Positions 47,767 through 55,013 of a DNA stretch of 64,000 bases are shown in pieces. Origin of the DNA: Shouchella lonarensis (GTDB lineage Bacteria > Bacillota > Bacilli > Bacillales > Bacillaceae_D); contig NZ_FMYM01000002.1 of the NCBI RefSeq assembly GCF_900096965.1, forward strand, positions 62,001 through 126,000, given 5' to 3'. Positions within the stretch are counted from its first letter, which is position 1. Every line of letters starts with the position of its first letter. The position numbers were made by a program, and so were the translations under genes. The notes beneath the pieces are model-generated. The model saw nothing but the letters and a program-made list of their open reading frames with translations, was not told the origin of the DNA and did not search any database.

Positions 47767-48645
47767 ATGACGGACTTAGGCCACGTGTTTATCCGAGGTG
47801 CGATAGGTTTCTTATTGTTGTTTTTGTTAGCACGGTTAATGGGCAAAAAGCATATTACCGATATGACGTATTATGAATACATCGTTGGGATTGCAATCGG
47901 TAGTCTTGCGGCGGAGATGACGTTTAGTCCCCATGTGCGTATGTCGAACTTTGTTTTCGGTATGTTTATTTGGGCATTATTTCCGATGATTACATCGAAA
48001 TTGGAGCTGAAATCGTTCCTATTTCGGACAATCGCAGAGGGAAAACCAACGGTATTAATTGAAAACGGCAAGATTAACGAGGCGAACTTACGGAAAGAAG
48101 AACTGACTGTGGATGAGCTGATGATCCATTTACGGCAAAATGGCGTATTTAAATTGGCCGATGTTGAATCGGCTGTCATGGAGAAGAGTGGGCTCGTTAG
48201 TGTGATGAAGAAGAGTGATGTTGCGCCGTTAACACCGAAAGATGCAGGGATTGTTGTTGCGCAGGAGCACCAACCACAAGTTGTCATTGTTGATGGTAAT
48301 GTGATGGAAAAAAGCTTGCTACAATATGGGTATACGAAAGAATGGCTACGTGCAGAAGTGGCAAAGCAAGGGGCAAATGATTTCTCTGACGTTTTTTTAG
48401 CGCAAATAGATTCGACTGGCGCAGTGTATGTAGATTTATACAATGACAAACAACATGTAGACGCACCAAAAATAACAAAGAAATTGTTTGTTGTGGCGCA
48501 AATGAAACAGCTACAGGCAGATTTACGTCAATTCGCGATGCAAACAAAACAAACCGCCGCAAAAGATGTATATCAACAGCAAGCGACGCAAATAGATAAG
48601 TGGATTAAGGAATTGTCGCCGCATATTGTTGAGCCACCGGGATAA
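47767..48645 (+). CDS. DUF421 (YetF-like) membrane protein
   Basis: 292 residues. Three N-terminal helices (about 8-25, 37-55, 60-80) with RLMGKKHITDMTYYEYIVGIAIGS, then the cytoplasmic DUF421 domain with GKPTVLIENGKINEANLRKEELTVDELM. The extra C-terminal region has a second, weaker repeat of that fold (QVVIVDGNVMEKSLLQYGYTKEWL). GAGGAGG precedes the ATG. B. subtilis relatives include YetF and spore protein YrbG; some are linked to spore permeability. Role here unknown. Confidence 0.85.
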   Translation: MTDLGHVFIRGAIGFLLLFLLARLMGKKHITDMTYYEYIVGIAIGSLAAEMTFSPHVRMSNFVFGMFIWALFPMITSKLELKSFLFRTIAEGKPTVLIENGKINEANLRKEELTVDELMIHLRQNGVFKLADVESAVMEKSGLVSVMKKSDVAPLTPKDAGIVVAQEHQPQVVIVDGNVMEKSLLQYGYTKEWLRAEVAKQGANDFSDVFLAQIDSTGAVYVDLYNDKQHVDAPKITKKLFVVAQMKQLQADLRQFAMQTKQTAAKDVYQQQATQIDKWIKELSPHIVEPPG

Positions 48646-48661
48646 GAAATAGGTGGCTTTT
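48632..48661 (+). terminator. Terminator overlapping the end of the DUF421 gene
   Basis: AGCCACC (48632-48638) pairs with GGTGGCT (48652-48658), then TTTTCT; the 5' arm is in the last codons. Confidence 0.65.
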
Positions 48662-49450
48662 CTAATGCTGTTTAAGGACACTTTTTGCCATGCAGTGCGA
48701 GAAGGGCCGGTGCGAGAGCAACCATTCGTCGAAACAATCAACCGCACTGTTTTGGATGTGATCTTCGTGCAGTAATTCGCTGACGATATACGGTGTAGCG
48801 CTTGTCCGTTTACAAAACTGCCTGATCGTCGTCGCAATGAGCACCGCTTTCCCGTCGATCGCCTCGAAATCAACAGGGTGGTCAGGCGCAAAAATTGAAA
48901 CAGATCGTGCCTGACAAACACGTGCTTTCTTTAAGGTCTCTTCATCGGTAGCGCGCCCCTGGATGTGGTGCACGTGTGGATGTTGGTAAGGCAATTGTTT
49001 GAGTTGATCTATGACGACAATATGTAATGACTCGTCTTGTGCTAATAATGTTTCCAACGTTACCGCGGTTTTTTGTGACCAAGTGATCATGACGATGTGG
49101 TCTTTCACATGGGTGCCCACATGATGGCCTCCTTTCTTCTTTTCATACGTTGTAATGAAATCAATCCATTTTGCGACCATGACTGCAAATAAACCGACAC
49201 CGACAAGGTAAATGAGCATCGTATATAGTTTAGCACCAGCCGTTTCTGGCACGTGATCGCCATAGCCAACTTGCGAGACGGTTGTCATGACAAACCAAAA
49301 GCTATTAAACGGATCTTTAAACTGTTTCGGGTCTAGATACAAGAGGATGAACGTGCTAACGACTAGAAAAATAACACCAAGGAGAATGACTTTCCAATGA
49401 GAGACATCGATGGCGTGGCGTAGCACGCGTTTGATGAGACTGATGATCAT
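48662..49450 (-). CDS. Potassium channel protein with RCK (TrkA-N) domain
   Basis: 262 residues, MthK/YugO architecture: helix 1 (about 20-38), pore loop with selectivity filter VGYGD (61-65), helix 2 (about 72-95) and a cytoplasmic RCK domain. The residues before the filter are TTVSQ where TVGYGD proteins usually keep T-V/I-x; the RCK begins HIVMITWSQKT, with Thr where the first dinucleotide-binding glycine of MthK (HVVICGWSEST) lies. Only the N-lobe of RCK is present. AAGGAGG precedes the ATG. Likely K+ efflux or membrane-potential control; in B. subtilis YugO acts in biofilm signalling. Confidence 0.85.
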   Translation of the reverse strand: MIISLIKRVLRHAIDVSHWKVILLGVIFLVVSTFILLYLDPKQFKDPFNSFWFVMTTVSQVGYGDHVPETAGAKLYTMLIYLVGVGLFAVMVAKWIDFITTYEKKKGGHHVGTHVKDHIVMITWSQKTAVTLETLLAQDESLHIVVIDQLKQLPYQHPHVHHIQGRATDEETLKKARVCQARSVSIFAPDHPVDFEAIDGKAVLIATTIRQFCKRTSATPYIVSELLHEDHIQNSAVDCFDEWLLSHRPFSHCMAKSVLKQH

Positions 49451-49808
49451 GGGGGGAGCCTCCTTGTGGTAGATGGTCTTTTGGGTAGTGTTTGTTTTTG
49501 GGGAGGGGAGTATGCATAGAGATTGTTGATAGGGCTGCTATACGAGGAGACAAGTTAGGTCAAAGTGATCTTACATAATATGTATCACTATATATTTAAT
49601 TATTGTTTTAATACAAATAAAAAGATTTATAAAACATATATTTTCACCCAGAAAACCGCTGTTATATTTCTTTAGTAAACCCTCACCCCAAAAATCATCA
49701 ACAAACCCTAAAATTTTTCATTCAATTTTACCTCTACCAATTAACCAACAACTTAAATTAAAATGAAATAGTCGATGTATTTCATGAGTTGAGTCGGAGG
49801 TGTGTATG
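49451..49808. other. AT-rich non-coding spacer
   Basis: 358 bases without a credible gene, much richer in A+T than its surroundings from about 49560 to 49790. It contains a dyad TACATAATATGTA (49572-49584) flanked by GTGA and TCAC, a possible operator or promoter region. The last part leads into the GGAGG of the next gene. Confidence 0.6.
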
Positions 49809-50048
49809 ATGGAAAAATTGACAGCCAAGGAAATGGAAGTGGCAATTTTTGTAGCAAAAGGCTATAAAAATGAAGACATTGTCGAAGAAATACATGTGTC
49901 TCGACGGCGTGTAAATGCAATCATTGCAAATATTAAGCTTAAATGGTGTGTGGAATCACGTGTAGAGATAGGTGTGCTTGCTTATCATTTTGGGTTATAT
50001 ACACTTGATCGACTGGATTTGCCTTCACCTAAGCGGATAATTTATTGA
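49809..50048 (+). CDS. Stand-alone LuxR/GerE-type helix-turn-helix protein
   Basis: 79 residues from ATG 49809 (GGAGG eight bases upstream); ATG 49806 is an alternative. Almost the entire protein is the LuxR HTH: LTAKEMEVAIFVAKGYKNEDIVEEIHVSRRRVNAII-ANIKLKW then VEIGVLAYHFGL. No receiver or ligand domain, as in GerE, but it is not GerE itself. The recognition helix carries an unusual SRRRV in place of the common SxxTV. Own terminator; flanked by AT-rich DNA; possibly acquired. Confidence 0.75.
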   Translation: MEKLTAKEMEVAIFVAKGYKNEDIVEEIHVSRRRVNAIIANIKLKWCVESRVEIGVLAYHFGLYTLDRLDLPSPKRIIY

Positions 50049-50087
50049 AAAAATAGTTTGATTTTAAGATGTATTGATTTTCATGAT

Positions 50088-50131
50088 ACCTCGAATGAGT
50101 GCACTGAAAGTGACTTATTCGGGTTATTTTT
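50088..50131 (+). terminator. Intrinsic terminator of the HTH gene
   Basis: ACCTCGAATGAGT (50088-50100) pairs with ACTTATTCGGGT (50113-50124), with an inner CACT/AGTG extension, then ATTTTT. Confidence 0.75.
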
Positions 50132-50173
50132 CGTATTTTCCTGAAGTATATAGCTAATTATACACTTTTCCTT

Positions 50174-50203
50174 TTGGACTTAGGCTTGCTTTTATGGTAA
50201 TCT
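50174..50203 (+). promoter_or_regulatory. Possible sigma-A promoter of the HTH-TPR regulator gene
   Basis: TTGGAC (50174-50179), 18 bases, TAATCT (50198-50203), about 50 bases before the start. Confidence 0.35.
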
Positions 50204-50260
50204 AAAAGAGAAAATGCTAAATATGTAGAATAATAGTCATTCATGTCAGGGGGGTCATCT

Positions 50261-51547
50261 ATGTCTGTAAGTATTGGTCAACGGATTTCACAATTGCGAA
50301 AGCAGCAAAAGATGACGCAAAAGGCTTTAGCTGATTGCTATTTTTCGTCTACGTATGTCAGTCAAGTTGAAAATAATCAGAAGGAACCGTCGGAGAAGTT
50401 TCTTATCCATATTTGCAAACGCTTAAACGTATCGCTTGATGATTTGCTTGATAAGGATCTTCAAGTATGTGAAGAAGAGATTGAGACAATCGCTGCTCAA
50501 TTTTGGGAACATCTGTCGTTGACTGAAACAGAGCGTGCATTTTTGCAACTACACGCATGTGAAAGTCATCGACCTGTTGTTTTAGTGAGGGTTTATGGGG
50601 TGTTGTTACGGGATTACGTCATTCGAGGCTTGATTGGAGATGCAGAACGTTTACATGTTCAAGCGCAAACGCTTTTACCAGCAGATCTGAAAGAGTTGGG
50701 AGACCAATTTGCGTGTATGGTCTATTACCATGCTTGTGGACAATTGTTCTTTTCGAAGCAAGACTTCGTTCAAGCAGATGTGTATATGACAAAAGCAGCG
50801 CAGTATTTACAGTGTCATGATGAATCGACAGCGACCTTGCGTTTATTATTTGATTTGAGTGCTGTGAAACAACGCATTCATAATGACATGTCGATACCGT
50901 TACAATATTCTTATCGTCTCTATGACATTTTGTCTCGGTCGGATGACAAGGTTCGTTTTGTTCATGCGGCCTTAAAAGTGGGGGCGCAACATCGATTATC
51001 AAGGTACTTTGAATACGCTGAAAAATTTTACAGAGAGGCCTATGATTGTGCAGCGCGCTTAAATGATGCGTATACACTTTCCTTTGTTTACTATCACTTA
51101 GGTTTACTTCATAAAGCAAAGGAAGAGTGGAAAGAGGCCAAAGCGTATATGCTGAAAAGTTTATTGTTACAACAAGAAACGGAAGTGGCAGAAAAGGAAC
51201 GCGCCTATGTGTTAAAAGAACTATTGGTGATTGCAATGGAAGAAAAAGATTGGGAACAAGTTGATGATTATTTGTTAAAGGTGTCAGCCATTATTGGTCA
51301 AAATCAAGAAGTATTAAATTACATGGATATAGAAGTTCAAGCAATAAAAGCAAAGCGTTTGTTATATCAAGGGGACGCTGTCACTTATGAAAGAGATATG
51401 GAAAGAATTCTTGATCATGCGATAAGTAAAAAGCAGTATAAATTGGTTTGTAGATTCGCAGAGCAACTAGGCAGATATTATCAAGAGAAACGCGCGTATA
51501 AAAAAGCAGCAAGATATTTGGTGTGTGCATGCGATTATCGGTATTGA
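50261..51547 (+). CDS. XRE-family HTH regulator with TPR repeats (RRNPP-like)
   Basis: 428 residues from ATG 50261 (AGGGGGG upstream). N-terminal Cro/CI helix-turn-helix (IGQRISQLRKQQKMTQKALA then STYVSQVENNQKEPS, about 5-60). The rest is helical with TPR-like repeats, clearest at AEKFYREAYDCAARLNDAYT and YYHLGLLHKAKEEWKEAKAY. This is the layout of Rgg/PlcR/NprR-type regulators that bind exported peptides. I found no convincing pheromone gene beside it. Not part of the conserved block; probably accessory. Confidence 0.82.
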   Translation: MSVSIGQRISQLRKQQKMTQKALADCYFSSTYVSQVENNQKEPSEKFLIHICKRLNVSLDDLLDKDLQVCEEEIETIAAQFWEHLSLTETERAFLQLHACESHRPVVLVRVYGVLLRDYVIRGLIGDAERLHVQAQTLLPADLKELGDQFACMVYYHACGQLFFSKQDFVQADVYMTKAAQYLQCHDESTATLRLLFDLSAVKQRIHNDMSIPLQYSYRLYDILSRSDDKVRFVHAALKVGAQHRLSRYFEYAEKFYREAYDCAARLNDAYTLSFVYYHLGLLHKAKEEWKEAKAYMLKSLLLQQETEVAEKERAYVLKELLVIAMEEKDWEQVDDYLLKVSAIIGQNQEVLNYMDIEVQAIKAKRLLYQGDAVTYERDMERILDHAISKKQYKLVCRFAEQLGRYYQEKRAYKKAARYLVCACDYRY

Positions 51548-51614
51548 TATTAAGAAATTTTGGCTAAAGCTTTTCATAAAACAAAACAATGCGTTCTCCC
51601 CGATCTCTCGTCTA

Positions 51615-51623
51615 TGCTATAAT
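51615..51623 (+). promoter_or_regulatory. Extended -10 promoter for rpiB-ywlG
   Basis: TGCTATAAT (51615-51623), 41 bases before rpiB; the -35 region (TTCTCC, about 51594) is weak. Confidence 0.5.
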
Positions 51624-51664
51624 CAATGTGAATGATGGATTTCTCAAAAAGGAGTGGTGCAGAC

Positions 51665-52114
51665 GTGAAAGTAGCGATTGCCTCAGACCATGGCGGCAAA
51701 CGTTTAAAAGACGAGTTGCTCAGTTTACTGGATGAGTTACACATTGCATATGAGGATTTTGGCTGTTCGTGTGAGACATCCGTTGATTATCCGGATTATG
51801 CATTACCGGTCGCTGAAAAAGTGGCGGCGGGCGTATTTGATCGTGGCATTTTAGTATGTGGGACAGGCATTGGAATGTCGATTGCGGCAAACAAAGTGAA
51901 AGGCATTCGCTGTGCGCTTGTTCATGATACATTTAGCGCCAAGGCGACCCGTCAGCACAATGATACAAATATGTTAGCACTAGGCGAGCGTGTCATTGGG
52001 CCGGGTCTGGCACGTGACATCGTAAAAATTTGGTTAGAAGAAGCATACGAGGGCGGTCGTCATGCTGCGCGAGTTGGCAAAATTACCGCTTATGAGGCCC
52101 AGGAAGAGCAATGA
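51665..52114 (+). CDS. rpiB: Ribose-5-phosphate isomerase B
   Basis: Interconverts ribose 5-phosphate and ribulose 5-phosphate. 149 residues from the GTG at 51665 (AAAGGAG about ten bases upstream), equal to B. subtilis YwlF; the frame opens at 51632 without family similarity. Motifs: IASDHGGKRLKDEL, SVDYPDYA, catalytic Cys in LVCGTGIGMSIAANK and ARQHND-like TRQHNDTNMLALGER. Overlaps ywlG by four bases. Confidence 0.94.
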   Translation: MKVAIASDHGGKRLKDELLSLLDELHIAYEDFGCSCETSVDYPDYALPVAEKVAAGVFDRGILVCGTGIGMSIAANKVKGIRCALVHDTFSAKATRQHNDTNMLALGERVIGPGLARDIVKIWLEEAYEGGRHAARVGKITAYEAQEEQ

Positions 52115-52650
52115 CACAGATTCAAACGGACTTGCGAACAGCACTTGTGGCTTTTACGGAAGCGTGTCCCGTGTTGTTAAAAGGGGGTATATTTGTCGTT
52201 GGTGCGAGCACAAGTGAAGTTGCCGGCGCTCACATTGGCAAGCAAGGATCACTGGAGATTGCGGCAGAATTGTATGAGACGCTGACTTCTTTTGCGGCGG
52301 AACAAGAGGCCGCATTGGCATTTCAATGTTGTGAGCATTTAAACCGCGCACTTGTGCTGGAGCGCGTAGTTGCGCAGACCCGCTCGTGGCCAGAGGTTTC
52401 TGCAGTGCCAGCACGAGATGCGGGTGGCGCGCTAGCGACGTATGCGTATACGCACATGGATGCACCCGTGTTAGTGGAAGCGATTCAAGCCGATGCGGGC
52501 ATTGATATCGGTGATACGCTCATTGGCATGCATTTAAAGCCAGTAGCTGTACCCGTTCGTGTACAACAAAAGATGGTCGGACAAGCACACGTGACATTAG
52601 CGTATACGCGTCCAAAGTTCATTGGTGGCGCACGCGCGTGTTACGAGTAA
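52111..52650 (+). CDS. ywlG: YwlG family protein (UPF0340/TIGR01440)
   Basis: 179 residues. Conserved blocks GGIFVVGASTSEVAGAHIGKQGS, FQCCEHLNRALVLER and IGMHLKPVAVPVR identify the family, whose function is unknown. Starts at the rpiB stop (ATGA) and precedes glyA, as in B. subtilis. (The first block is given as separate overlapping parts in the family; residues about 27-48 here.). Confidence 0.9.
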   Translation: MTQIQTDLRTALVAFTEACPVLLKGGIFVVGASTSEVAGAHIGKQGSLEIAAELYETLTSFAAEQEAALAFQCCEHLNRALVLERVVAQTRSWPEVSAVPARDAGGALATYAYTHMDAPVLVEAIQADAGIDIGDTLIGMHLKPVAVPVRVQQKMVGQAHVTLAYTRPKFIGGARACYE

Positions 52651-52732
52651 ATTAGTCATGGATCAACGTTCAGAAGTGTGCATCTGATCTGTGGCGAAGT
52701 TTTGTATTCCGGAATAGAGAGGAGCAAACAGG

Positions 52733-53989
52733 ATGGAGCAAGTGAAACGGCAAGATCCAGAAGTTTTTGCAGCAATCGCATCAGAATTAGGGAGACAGCG
52801 TGATCATCTTGAATTAATCGCTTCGGAAAATTTTGTTAGTGATGCCGTTATGGAAGCGCAAGGCTCAATATTAACAAATAAATATGCGGAAGGTTATCCA
52901 CGACGTCGTTATTACGGTGGTTGTGAATATGTTGATATTGCTGAAGACTTGGCGCGTGACCGGGCGAAAGCTTTGTTTGGTGCGTCTTATGTGAATGTCC
53001 AACCCCATTCAGGCGCACAGGCGAATATGGGGGTATATTTTACAGTTTTACAGCAAGGGGATACAGTGCTCGGGATGAACTTGTCACATGGCGGTCATTT
53101 GACGCATGGTAGTCCGGTGAACTTTAGTGGGATGCAGTACAACTTTGTGGAGTATGGTGTACGCGAAGATAATCAACGTATTGACTATGATGTTGTGCGC
53201 ACACTTGCGCATAAACATCAACCAAAGCTAATTGTTGCTGGGGCGAGCGCGTATCCACGTGCAATTGACTTTAAAGTTTTCCGTGAGATCGCTGATGAAG
53301 TGGGCGCGCTGCTTATGGTTGACATGGCGCATATTGCCGGTTTGGTAGCGGCAGGGTTGCACCAAAACCCTGTGCCATATGCTGACTTTGTGACAACAAC
53401 TACGCATAAAACGTTGCGCGGACCCCGTGGTGGGATGATTTTAGGGAATGAAAAAACAGCTGAAGCGTACGGGAAGAAATTGGATAAAGCGATTTTTCCG
53501 GGCATTCAAGGTGGACCGCTCATGCATGTCATTGCCGCCAAAGCGGTTGCTTTTGGCGAAGCGTTGTCCCCTTCTTTCAAAGCGTACGGTGCGGCTGTGA
53601 TTGCAAATGCACAGCGGTTAGGCGAACAGTTGCAAAAAAACGGGATTGACATCGTGTCTGGGGGAACAGACAATCACTTGTTGTTGCTAGATCTTCGCGG
53701 TCTCGGTCTAACAGGAAAAGTAGCAGAAAAAGTATTGGACGCTGTCGGCATGACAACGAATAAAAATACAATCCCGTATGATCCAGAAACCCCGTTTGTG
53801 ACAAGTGGCATTCGAATTGGTACCGCAGCGGTGACATCACGTGGATTGAAAGAAACGGACATGGATGAGATTGCCGATTTAATGGCGTTAACGTTGAAAA
53901 ATCATGGAGATGAAGCAACACTGGGGAAAGTACGCGGACGTGTAGCTGCTTTAACAAAACAATTCCCACTTTATCCAGGGATGATATAA
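52733..53989 (+). CDS. glyA: Serine hydroxymethyltransferase
   Basis: PLP enzyme converting serine and tetrahydrofolate to glycine and methylene-tetrahydrofolate. 418 residues. PLP lysine is Lys226 in [23 protein letters not shown] and [15 protein letters not shown] near the N-terminus. GAGGAGC precedes the ATG. B. subtilis glyA is PurR-regulated; I saw no clear PurBox in the 80 bases upstream. Confidence 0.96.
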   Translation: MEQVKRQDPEVFAAIASELGRQRDHLELIASENFVSDAVMEAQGSILTNKYAEGYPRRRYYGGCEYVDIAEDLARDRAKALFGASYVNVQPHSGAQANMGVYFTVLQQGDTVLGMNLSHGGHLTHGSPVNFSGMQYNFVEYGVREDNQRIDYDVVRTLAHKHQPKLIVAGASAYPRAIDFKVFREIADEVGALLMVDMAHIAGLVAAGLHQNPVPYADFVTTTTHKTLRGPRGGMILGNEKTAEAYGKKLDKAIFPGIQGGPLMHVIAAKAVAFGEALSPSFKAYGAAVIANAQRLGEQLQKNGIDIVSGGTDNHLLLLDLRGLGLTGKVAEKVLDAVGMTTNKNTIPYDPETPFVTSGIRIGTAAVTSRGLKETDMDEIADLMALTLKNHGDEATLGKVRGRVAALTKQFPLYPGMI

Positions 53990-53995
53990 GGATAT

Positions 53996-54031
53996 AAAAA
54001 GGAACGGCGTCGTATACGTCCGTTTCTTTTT
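53996..54031 (+). terminator. Intrinsic terminator of glyA
   Basis: AAAAAGGAACGGCGT (53996-54010) pairs with ACGTCCGTTTCTTTTT (54016-54031) with two wobble or mismatched positions, ending in T-rich sequence. Confidence 0.82.
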
Positions 54032-54042
54032 CTATGAAAAGC

Positions 54043-54071
54043 TTGGCGAATACTTGTTTTTCCGGTACACT
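54043..54071 (+). promoter_or_regulatory. Predicted sigma-A promoter for upp
   Basis: TTGGCG (54043-54048), 17 bases, TACACT (54066-54071), about 40 bases before upp. Confidence 0.6.
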
Positions 54072-54109
54072 CTAAATGATAAGATATGGTTGAAGGAGCG
54101 TGACATGAG

Positions 54110-54739
54110 ATGAGCACAGTCCATGTATTGAATCACCCATTAATCCAGCATAAACTTTCGTATATTCGTGATAAACGGACAGGCACGAAAGATTTTCGTG
54201 CACTGGTTGATGAAGTGGCAGCGTTAATGGCGTTTGAGGTAACGCGTGATTTACCTGTAGAAGAAGTAGAGGTGGAAACGCCGGTTGGACCAGCGACAGT
54301 AAAGAAATTATCGGGGAAAAAGTTAGGTCTCATCCCTATTTTACGTGCGGGTATTGGCATGTCTGAAGGGATATTACGTATGATTCCAGCAGCGCGTGTG
54401 GGACATGTAGGCTTGTATCGCGATCCAGAGACGTTACAGCCTCATGAGTACTACGTGAAACTCCCAAATGATGTCGAGGAGCGAGAGCTGCTTGTCATTG
54501 ACCCGATGCTAGCGACAGGAGGTTCAGTCGTTGAAGCGATCAATAGCTTGAAAAAGCGTGGGGCAAAGAGTATGCGCCTTATTTGCCTTGTCGCGGCACC
54601 AGAGGGCGTGCGCTACGTACAAGAGGCGCATCCGGATGTCGACATTTATTTAGCAGCGCTAGATGAAAAATTAAATGAAAAAGGCTATATTGTACCCGGC
54701 TTAGGCGATGCGGGTGACCGGTTATTCGGGACGAAATAA
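54110..54739 (+). CDS. upp: Uracil phosphoribosyltransferase
   Basis: Salvages uracil to UMP with PRPP. 209 residues, the usual length. PRPP-binding loop [18 protein letters not shown] and the uracil-binding C-terminal [26 protein letters not shown] is upstream of ATG 54110. Ends in its own terminator before the DnaA-box region. Confidence 0.96.
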   Translation: MSTVHVLNHPLIQHKLSYIRDKRTGTKDFRALVDEVAALMAFEVTRDLPVEEVEVETPVGPATVKKLSGKKLGLIPILRAGIGMSEGILRMIPAARVGHVGLYRDPETLQPHEYYVKLPNDVEERELLVIDPMLATGGSVVEAINSLKKRGAKSMRLICLVAAPEGVRYVQEAHPDVDIYLAALDEKLNEKGYIVPGLGDAGDRLFGTK

Positions 54740-54757
54740 AAATAGATGAGAAGAATG

Positions 54758-54793
54758 AAGTAACTGATGCTAACGTGTGTCAGTTGCTTTTTT
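54758..54793 (+). terminator. Intrinsic terminator of upp
   Basis: AAGTAACTGA (54758-54767) pairs with TCAGTTGCTT (54780-54789) with one T-G pair, then a T-run. Confidence 0.82.
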
Positions 54794-54805
54794 ATATGCA
54801 CAACC

Positions 54806-54929
54806 TTATCCACATTTTTATGGATAATCAGTATCTACATGATATGAAAAGGTAAATTGTCCACAAATTTATGAGGTTATACACAGAAAAATGCACATAT
54901 CCACAGTTTTATGCACGAATATGTCCACA
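54806..54929. promoter_or_regulatory. DnaA-box cluster upstream of vpr
   Basis: Boxes relative to TTATCCACA: 54806-54814 perfect; TATGGATAA 54819-54827 (reverse, one mismatch); TTGTCCACA 54857-54865 (one); TTATACACA 54877-54885 (one, fits TTATNCACA); ATATCCACA 54897-54905 (one); ATGTCCACA 54921-54929 (two). All but one face the same way. It fills the 270-base gap between upp and the protease gene. B. subtilis has a DnaA-bound cluster at vpr. Confidence 0.85.
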
Positions 54930-55013
54930 AGTGGCAGCATGTATTTTGGCGCATACAACATTTCTTGCTGCACATACTAATTTTTACGACAATGTGTGGG
55001 GGAGATTGTACTG

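Noticed and set aside
50083-50157. A 24-codon ORF (starting ATG 50083) as a pheromone for the RRNPP-like regulator
   Set aside because: No ribosome site, no export signal, and most of it is the terminator hairpin of the preceding gene.
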